Notes under the pieces: generated by a model | Told to the model about the DNA's origin: nothing | What the model saw: the letters and a program-made list of their open reading frames with translations, nothing else | The model's database searches: none | Position numbers and translations under genes: made by a program | Part shown: one piece after another, positions 56,713-64,000 of the stretch | Numbering within the stretch: the first letter of the stretch is position 1 | How the letters are laid out: each line of letters opens with the position of its first letter | DNA from: Leucaena leucocephala | Taxonomy: Eukaryota; Streptophyta; Magnoliopsida; Fabales; Fabaceae | Direction: 5' to 3' | Length of the DNA: 64,000 nt | NCBI GenBank assembly: GCA_037074615.1 | Contig: CM073515.1 | Coordinates: forward strand, 19,941,001 to 20,005,000

Positions 56713-57826
56713 TGATAAACTCATATTTGTAGCAATTTTAGTATATTTAAAGAGTTTTATTATTAATTTTTATCCCCATTTATTAATATATTAAGCAATT
56801 AATGAATAAAATAAAAATAGAATTTATTGAGTGATTTCAGTGATTAATTGGATAAATAATCTATTAAATTTCCATTTCATAAATGCAGTAACTAATCAGC
56901 AAATTAGATGGAGGTCAATTAATAGCTGGACAAGAGAAGTATGTGCTGGATTGAACAAGTGGGCTAATAGAAGCACATCCTGGAAGGAGCTAATAACAAA
57001 AGCAAGTGGGGGAATTCACACATGTGCTATAACAGATTTGGCATGTGATGACAGTTAGAGGGAGTCCAATTCAGATCTGAAGTCATTCATTCCACACTTC
57101 TATGTATCACACATATCCATTTCTCAATAACGCATTTCACCATACACTGATCATTCACGCACACTCTTATTCCTCTCCACACAGCTCCCATACATCTCAT
57201 TCTTCTCCACCCCATCACAGATCCATTCCACACGCCATACTCTCTCTCTCCATCTCTATTTTCTCTCTCTTTCCATCTGTAATTTTCCTATGTTCTAGGC
57301 ACTAGAACTAGAGGAAAGTTTAGTCTTTATCTTCATCTTCTCCTTCTGTATTCACCATGACTACTGATCATTTTACTGCTGCTATTAAAGTCTTGACAGT
57401 AATGGAAGGCTAGATCCATTGTTCTCTCTTGGAGATGATGTTGAACCATAATCCTTGAGCTGAACAAGGAGTTTATTATGTCTTTAATCTATATTTGATT
57501 ATATCGAGTTGATGTAGTTAATTCTGAAATTATTGATTCAATTAGAGCTAGTAGATGATTAATGGTTAAGGAACTGAGTTGAATTTCTTATTTCTACATA
57601 ATTGATGCTTTGATTGATTTTTATCCTTGGATCGAGTTGGACATGGTTGTAGTTAATTATAGTCATAAAATAGAGTACAGTTGTATTTGTTTAATTCATC
57701 ATCTTCTATCTCAAGTTGAATGATTCTTATTTATCTATTCAATGTGTGCGAGTTGTAGCTTTGATTGAGATTTTAGCTAACGAGTTGTTAGTTAACATAT
57801 TCTAATTCAACTAATTGACTTTAGTC
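56713..57826 (+). repeat. Athila-3 5' LTR, 3' end deleted
   Basis: It starts TGATAAACTCATATTTGTAG. It follows the family consensus to AATTCAACTAATTGACT, then switches to leader-array sequence at about 57826. Roughly the last 300 bp of LTR, the primer site and the start of the leader are missing. A CT-rich tract is at 57240-57270. Confidence 0.85.
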
Positions 57827-58150
57827 GCAACTAAAAATTTCTAACATCAAATTTTCTTCTATGTGATTTTCAGTCGCGACCATAATTTAGATTTACTCTC
57901 TGTGATATTTAGTCACGACCAGAGTGACATTTGTTAGCAACCAAAAACTTAAAATTTCAAGAAATAGCTCTCTGTGATTTTGTCACAATCAAAGTGATAT
58001 TTGGTCGCGACCAAAATTCCTTATTTAAAAAATTTGCTCTCTGTGACTAACAGTCGTGACTTGAAATCCATTTTTGTCATAATCTCTGCTCTATGTGATT
58101 GTTGGTCATTTTAGTCGTGACCTAAGCTTTTTGAACTGCGATTACCTGAT
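57827..58150. repeat. GTCGCGAC-type array in the Athila-3 leader
   Basis: This is the best preserved array. It has TAGTCGCAACTAAAAA, CAGTCGCGACCATAA (57871), AGTCACGACCAGAG, a perfect 16-bp palindrome TTTGGTCGCGACCAAA (58000-58015), CAGTCGTGACTTG and AGTCGTGACCTAA, each linked to CTCTGTGATTTT-like spacers. Confidence 0.9.
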
Positions 58151-58208
58151 CTTAATTTCTGAAATTACTATATTGTGATATCCTGCATCATTGTTGAGTG
58201 TAATTCAC

Positions 58209-59890
58209 ATGTCCAAAAGCTCTGTATTCTTTCCTTTGGACAGAGAAATCAATAGAACACTTGGGCATATTAAGAAGGCTAAGATCTTAAATCAAGCTAG
58301 TGTTGCATCTTTTGTTGGTCCTAGTACTTCTGGTGAATCTATTGCAGCTAAAACTTATTTTGCATCTGGTGCTATTTTAGATAATCATTTTGTCATGGAG
58401 CATGAAAAGCTCATACTCATAATCAGAATATTCAAAATGAGCAATATGGAGAAAATAACATAAATAATAGAAAGGCACGTAGGAGTATAAGAACTCACTT
58501 CTTCTAATGTAGACTTTGATCCTTTTCGTACTTGTCCTGCTTTGGATGTTAATTTTGAGTTGAAAGGTCATTTGTTAAGTAACTTGCCAAAATTTTATGG
58601 ATTAGCAGGTGATGATCCTTTTTAAGTACTTGAAGACTATGCAGTGGGTTTGTTTATCCATGAAACCTATAGGTGCTAACATGGGTGCTGTGCAAAGATA
58701 AGTATTCCACTTTACGCTTGAAGGAAAAACAAAGGAATGATTTTATATGCTACCATATCATACACCTCAAGCCTTGGACTCCTAGAATAACTTGAGGAAT
58801 GCTTTCTTAGAGAGATATTTTCTACTTCCAAGACTGCTACATTGAGGAAGTAGATTTTTGCTACAAAATAGTTTGATCAAGAGTCTTTCTATGAGTTTTG
58901 GGGAAGATTTCAAGAGTTTCTAGCTAGATATCCATACCACCAGATTCCAAGTGAGCATTTGGTCAGTATTTTCATTCAGGATTGTGCTATGCATGTAGAA
59001 AGAATTTGGATGCAGCTACTGTGGGTTCCATTGATGATTTAGTTCCAGATGAAACATGGAACTTGATTGAGAAGATAGCAAGCAATGACTAGAAGTATGG
59101 GGCTATGATGCTAGACAAGTTCATGAAGTTTCTGTAAGGCCTTCTCAAGATTATAATAGCTTATCCTCTCAAGTTGCTGCTATGAATGCTCAGATTAACA
59201 ATCTAGTTGATCAATTGAGAAATTCACATGTTCAAGCCCATACTCTTAAGCTCTAGTTGCTCCCAGTTGTCAGCTTTGTTATTCTCCAATGCATACCAGA
59301 CTGTGCAAATGTATTAGGCATCTATCAAGACAAACAAACTAGTATCCATAAAGGAATCTATACTTTAACACATATAATGAAGGATGAAGAGATCATCCTA
59401 ATTTCAAATGGAGGGATAGAGGTGGAGACAAGAATTTTGGGCATAACAGATTCAACAATGATAGACAAGTGGCTGAATCTTCTAGAGCTATAGAATTATG
59501 TTCTGTTGCAAAAGATGATGGTATATCTGAGATAATTAAGAGCATTAAAGTGATGCATACAAATATAAACTCTATAAACACAAATTTTAGCTCTAACTTC
59601 AAGGACCTGAGATCTATTGTGGAGAACAACTTAGCAATGACAAATTCTAAGTTTGCTACCTTGGAAAGCAAAATATAATAGTGGAAAACAAAAGCTGCTA
59701 ACATGAATAGCTATGTATCACAGTTAGCCAATTCAGTAAGTGATGTTCAAGCCAGAATTGGTAGAAATTTACCTTCAAATACAGTTGTTAACCCCAAATC
59801 TGTAAATACTATAAGATTGAGAAGTGGGAAAACAGTGGGGAAAGCAAATATTGATGATGATAAGAAGGTTAATGAAGAAAATTACCAGTA
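58209..59890 (+). pseudogene. Athila-3 gag remnant
   Basis: The ATG at 58209 gives MSKSSVFFPLDREINRTL, then KKAKILNQASVASF. A frameshift near 58400 ends the first piece. Capsid motifs LSNLPKFYGLAG and QWVCLS are readable near 58570-58660 in other frames. The C-terminal coiled segment (SNFKDLRSIVENNLAMTNSK, 59469-59678) and RLRSGKTVGKA (59703-59891) are better kept. The zinc knuckle near 59265-59300 has its second half scrambled. Confidence 0.85.
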
Positions 59891-60429
59891 GAACAGACTT
59901 GGAACTGAAGAAATGATTGAAGAAAAACCTTCATTCATTCCAGAATTAGAAAGTAGCAAAGAGAAGGGTATGTTGCACCAGAAAAATGAGCAAACTACAT
60001 TGAAGGATGCTGCACAACCACTTGTTATACATAACAGTTGCTAATTCCAGTAGTGCAAGTCAAAAAGCAGACAAAAATTAGAATAAGAAGGATTATGAAA
60101 ATACATAACAGAAGGATAGAGAGGTAAGTATGAAATACCTAGGTTTTCTTAATGCATACATGTTCTAAAGAAGGTTTTGAAAGATAAACAGGAACAAGAT
60201 ATTCTGAATCTATTAGGAAAATTGGAAGTTAATGTCCTACTTATAGATCTAATTAGAAGTATACCTGAGTATGGGAAATTTATGAAAGAACTCTGCACTA
60301 ATAAAAGAATCTGTAAACTAAATGAAAGGATTCAAGTAGTATCTAGTGTGTCACTTTACTTAAGACACAACTTCCTATTAAATATAATGATCCAGGTTCC
60401 TTTACAATCCCAATCACCATAGGCAAGTT

Positions 60430-61120
60430 TTAGTGTGCTAGTGCTCTGTTAGATCTTGGTGCAGCCATAAATGTGATGCCAACTTCCATTTATACATCAT
60501 TAAGCATAAGCATAGGCTTACTTAAGGAACCCTTTATGATAATTCAACTTGCTGATCTAACTACTAGGAAACATGAGGGATTATTAGAAGACATATTAGT
60601 GAAGGTTAAAGACTTGATTATACCTGCAGATTTCTATGTCTTGAATATGTCACATTAGTCAAATTCAGAGGAACCTATTATCTTGGGTTGGCTATTCCTT
60701 AGAATAGCCAACACTATAATAAGCATGAAAGATGGGAGCATAACAATAGAAGTGGGTGATAATATCATAACTTTTAATATCTATGAAGCAATGAGACATC
60801 TATTTGAAGATTACTCACTATTAGGCTTAAGTACAATTGATGCATATATTGAAGAAGTTAAAGAGGACATGAATTGTTGCTGCTACAAAATTTTGATAAG
60901 GCTGAATGTGAATTGCTTGAATATGAAATTTCTTTTTCTTCTAAATTTTCTTTGGATAGTAGTGGTGATGTGTCAAGTATTAACCATATTTCAGTTAATA
61001 GCTTACTTTTCACCTTACAATCTTTTTCTTTATCTGTTACTAACCTTTAGAATGAAGGCTTTGGAGAGAAGCAGCAAGATAAAATTGCAGGGACAGAATT
61101 GGACAACACAGAACCTGTGA
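60430..61120 (+). pseudogene. Athila-3 retropepsin remnant
   Basis: The active site LLDLGAAINVM has Asp at 60452-60454, in frame with PTSIYTSLSISIG, LADLTTRKHEGLLEDILVKV and FYVLNMSH. A stop follows, then the frame resumes with PIILGWLFL. The Arg of the conserved ILGRPFL motif is Trp and Pro is Leu. The linker to RT (61121-61440) includes LISVLKAHKRAIGWALAYIP in the open piece 61223-61426. Confidence 0.85.
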
Positions 61121-61426
61121 GGACAGAATTGGCAAAGCCTATTAGAAACTAAGAAGTTGCTTCCATCAATTGTCCAACCACCTAAGTTGTAACTCAAACC
61201 ACTTCCTAGTGACCTTAAAGATGTGTTTTTAGCTATAAATGATACATTACCTATTATAATTGCTAACTCACTTTATGTTTATGAGGAAATAAGGCTAATT
61301 TCAGTTTTAAAAGCACATAAAAGAGCAATAGGCTGGGCTTTAGCTTATATACCTAGTATAGATGTATCTATATACACACATAAAATTATGTTAAATGATA
61401 GAGCCAAACCTATTAAACATCAATAA

Positions 61427-62487
61427 AGAAGGCTAAACCCCTTGACTTCTGATGTAGTCAAGAAAGAGGTAACTAAGCTGTTGAATACTGGCATTATTTA
61501 CCAAATTTTAAATAGTGAATGGGTAAGTCCAGTTCATGTGGTTCCCTAGAAAAGTGATATAACTGTGGTAAGGAATGAAAGAATGAACTAATCCCTACTA
61601 GAGTGTATAATTCATGGAGAGTGTGTATAACTGTGGTAATGAATGAAAGAAATTGAATGATGCAACTAAGAAGGACAATTTTCCTTTATCATTTATTGAT
61701 CAAATGCTGGAAAGACTTGCTAAAAACTCAAAATACTATTTTCTTGATAGTTTTTTAGGATAATTTCATGTTCTAATTGCATCAAAAGACCAAGAGAAGA
61801 CCATATTCACATGTGTATTTGGTACCTATGCTTATAGGAGGATACCATTTGGCTTGTACAATGCTTCTGGATTCCATATTCAGTGAATTCTTGGAAAGCA
61901 ACATGGAGGTATTTATGGATGACTTTACAGTGTATGGTAAGGATTTTGATGGGTGTTTAGAAAGTTTAGAGAAAGTCTTAGCAAGATGCATTGAGAAAAA
62001 GCTTGTGCTGAATTTTGAGAAATGGCACTTTACGGTAAATAAAGGTATAGTTCTAGGACATTTAATATCTAAGAATGAGATTGAAGTACATAAAGCTAAG
62101 ATTGAGGTTATTTTTTCTCTTCCTTACCCCACATATTTAAAGGAACTAAGATCATTCCTATGACATACTGGATTATATAGAAGATTCATTAAAGACTTTA
62201 GCAAGATTGAATCTCCACTTTCTAAACTCATGCAGAAAGATATAGTATTTTGTTTTGATGATACTTGCAAGAGAGCATTTGATACTACTAAAGCTATGCT
62301 TATCACACCACCTATACATACTGCACCTAATTGGCATTTAGATTTTGAGCTTTTATGTGATGCATCAAATGAAGCTGTAGGTACCATGTTAGGACAAAAA
62401 GATGGTAAGCTGTCTAAAGTCATTTCATATGCCTCTAAGACATTAGATAATGATAAAAAGACCAATACACCTTGTGTCCTTTTTTGT
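61427..62487 (+). pseudogene. Athila-3 reverse transcriptase with intact FMDD, plus RNase H start
   Basis: The fingers region to 61776 is badly broken (KKEVTKLLNTGII, SEWVSPV recognisable). 61777-62163 is open and carries SNMEVFMDDFTVYGKDFDGC with the catalytic FMDD at 61912-61923. RCIEKKLVLNFEKWHFTVNK and KAKIEVIFSLPYP follow. After one stop, YRRFIKDFSKIESPLSKLMQ continues in frame and leads to 62230-62496 with FELLCDASNEAVGTMLGQK, the first RNase H Asp region. RNase H then ends abruptly at about 62487 at a deletion. Confidence 0.9.
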
Positions 62488-63712
62488 CACTACTAAAATT
62501 GATCCTCTACCGAAAATTCTTCTATTTCATTCTGATGGTTGCTTGATCTATTGGAATTTAATGTCATGGAATCAAATTGAATATTCAACATATACTTTTG
62601 AACATTGGCAAACTTGATGAAGTATGAGTTGCTTGTTTCATTAATTGATTATTGGAAATTGTGCAGCATGAATGTTTGATTTCATATATTTAGTTAATAT
62701 TCATGAAATCTTGTTATGGTGACTTAATTAGGGTGAGTAAGCTAGATGGAAGGATTTTGAACCTCTAACATATACTCATTTACATTGTGTGACACCATCT
62801 AGTTTAGTCACTTTGTAGAGCTTGTCTCAATCCTTGATTCAAAACCATATTAGCTCCTTGGAATTGTGAACATGATACGGGCATTTCTTTCAAAACACTT
62901 TTGACCAAACAGTAGCCACATAAAATATCAAATCTTTTGCTTCCCCTTTGAGACCTTCACTTTCTTTTAAAATTCCATCCTTGATTAATGAATGCTATGC
63001 AAGATATTTGTTGCTGCATAAGTCTTTAATTATCAAATAACTATAAAGTTGCACCACTTGTTGAATATCTGAGCTTTAAATGTATTTGTTATCTGGTTCA
63101 ATAGTGGAAAGAAAAGAAAAACACAAAGAAAAAGTACAGAAAAGAGAAAAAAAGTGAAGAAAGAAGAGATAAACCAGTTGAGAAGATGTGATATTATGCT
63201 TGAATAAAAGGAAGTTAGCTTATGGTTGATACTTTTTGCAGTTGCACAGTTGAAATTATGATTAAGTGTTGAAGTAGCTTGAAGAAATAATATCATGTGC
63301 AGTGTTTTATTAACCATTGACATGCATTTACATTTTATCACTTAGCCTTTCCAACATTACAACCTAATAAATACCTTTTGATTCTCAACCCTTGTAGCAT
63401 TTAGTGGTAGAAATGTAGGATAGTTATAAGCCTATAGGAAGCCTGAACTAGAGGGTTGAGTGAAATTACCTTAATAAGAGAGTGAGTGAAATACTATACC
63501 TTGTGAGAAAATCTCAATCTAATTGCTTACTATGATTTAATTGCATGAGTTAGATTCTTGATTCATATGAGATTAGTTTGGACTGTTGCCAATTGAAGGA
63601 AAAATATTGATAATTGCAACTGCTTATTCTAAATATGTTTTGCCAAATTTGCTGAACATGTGTGTTTGAATTTCAACTTTAATCCATAATTTTGCTCAGA
63701 GTACAAAATCTA
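62488..63712 (+). other. Athila-3 3' untranslated region
   Basis: From AAAATTGATCCTCT near 62496 it follows the inverted Athila-1 sequence 22125-20925 in order. The rest of RNase H, all of integrase and the 3' GTCGCGAC array are missing. The minus-strand frame at 63033-63341 is the counterpart of the low-complexity frame in Athila-1, not a gene. Confidence 0.75.
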
Positions 63713-63725
63713 AGTATGGGGGAGT
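63713..63725 (+). other. Athila-3 polypurine tract
   Basis: AGTATGGGGGAGT lies immediately before the 3' LTR start TGATAAATTC. Confidence 0.85.
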
Positions 63726-64000
63726 TGATAAATTCATATTTGTAGTGATTTTAGTATGTTTAAAGAGAGTTTTATTATTTATTTTTATCCCCATTTATCA
63801 AAATATTAAGCAATTAATGAATAAAATAAAAATAGAAAAAGTGAAAATTAATTGATATGATTTTAATTATTAATTGGATAAATAATCTATTAAATTTCTA
63901 TTTCATAAATGCAGTAACCATTGAGTAGATTAGATGGAGATCAATTGACAGCTGGACAAGAGAAGCATGTGCTAGATTGAATAAGTGGGCTAATAGAAAC
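63726..64000 (+). repeat. Athila-3 3' LTR, first 275 bp
   Basis: Starts TGATAAATTCATATTTGTAG and parallels 56713-56990 with scattered substitutions. It continues beyond the window. Confidence 0.9.

Larger units (their letters stand above)
56713..64000 (+). mobile_element. Athila-3: Athila-like element, plus strand, 3' LTR cut by window end
   Basis: The 5' LTR (56713-57826) is truncated at its right end. Then come the leader array, gag, protease, part of RT, RNase H start, 3' untranslated region, PPT and 275 bp of 3' LTR. CCTTG precedes it and could be the TSD. Two large deletions have removed the primer site and the integrase region. Frames are heavily interrupted but the RT FMDD box is intact. 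Confidence 0.88.

Overview
The window looks like plant nuclear DNA, most likely from a eudicot. It is AT-rich, has no bacterial-type operons, and consists almost entirely of decayed plant transposable elements. I found no host gene that I could support. The species cannot be named from the sequence alone. Low gene content and deep nesting suggest heterochromatin, such as pericentromeric or knob-like DNA.

Layout, left to right. 1-3499: three-level nest of LTRs (LTR-A inside LTR-B inside another LTR-A). 3500-3815: eroded CACTA end. 4124-7502: pieces of a third LTR family (LTR-C) around an AT-rich block full of TCGATAAA motifs. 7503-10903: solo LTR-A on the minus strand, with a perfect 5-bp target site duplication (TSD). 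10904-13457: unassigned, probably more LTR-C, with a tRNA-derived SINE candidate. 13458-16113: Ty1/copia element reduced to gag and protease between two LTRs. 16943-30679: long Athila-like Ty3/gypsy element on the minus strand (Athila-1). It has gag, protease, RT, RNase H and integrase remnants, and its 3' LTR is split by a solo LTR-A. 30681-33125: truncated CACTA. 33180-34080: second TCGATAAA block. 35182-39752: CACTA with both ends and a TAG TSD, carrying Tnp2 remnants and a gypsy pol tail. 39913-42725: LTR-A copy whose left boundary is tandemly duplicated. 44008-47535: LTR-A on the minus strand. 47545-53528: gag-only Athila derivative (Athila-2) with a GCATG TSD. 53534-55892: diverged LTR-A. 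55893-56712: gypsy pol remnant. 56713-64000: third Athila copy (Athila-3), plus strand, running off the window.

How the parts relate. The Athila copies share an LTR of about 1.4-1.5 kb that starts TGATAAA in coding orientation. They use a tRNA-Asp primer site and a PPT close to GTGTGGGGGAGT, and they have the same gag start. They also share an array of GTCGCGAC-type palindromes between primer site and gag, which recurs in Athila-1 upstream of the 3' LTR. Each copy has lost different functions. Athila-2 keeps a gag zinc knuckle but no pol. Athila-3 keeps the RT FMDD box but lost its primer site and integrase. Athila-1 kept most of pol but is frameshifted in that box. The LTR-A family appears seven times with no recognisable internal region, as expected where LTR-LTR recombination has removed bodies and left solo LTRs. 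The features least explained by known element anatomy are the GTCGCGAC arrays and the two TCGATAAA blocks.
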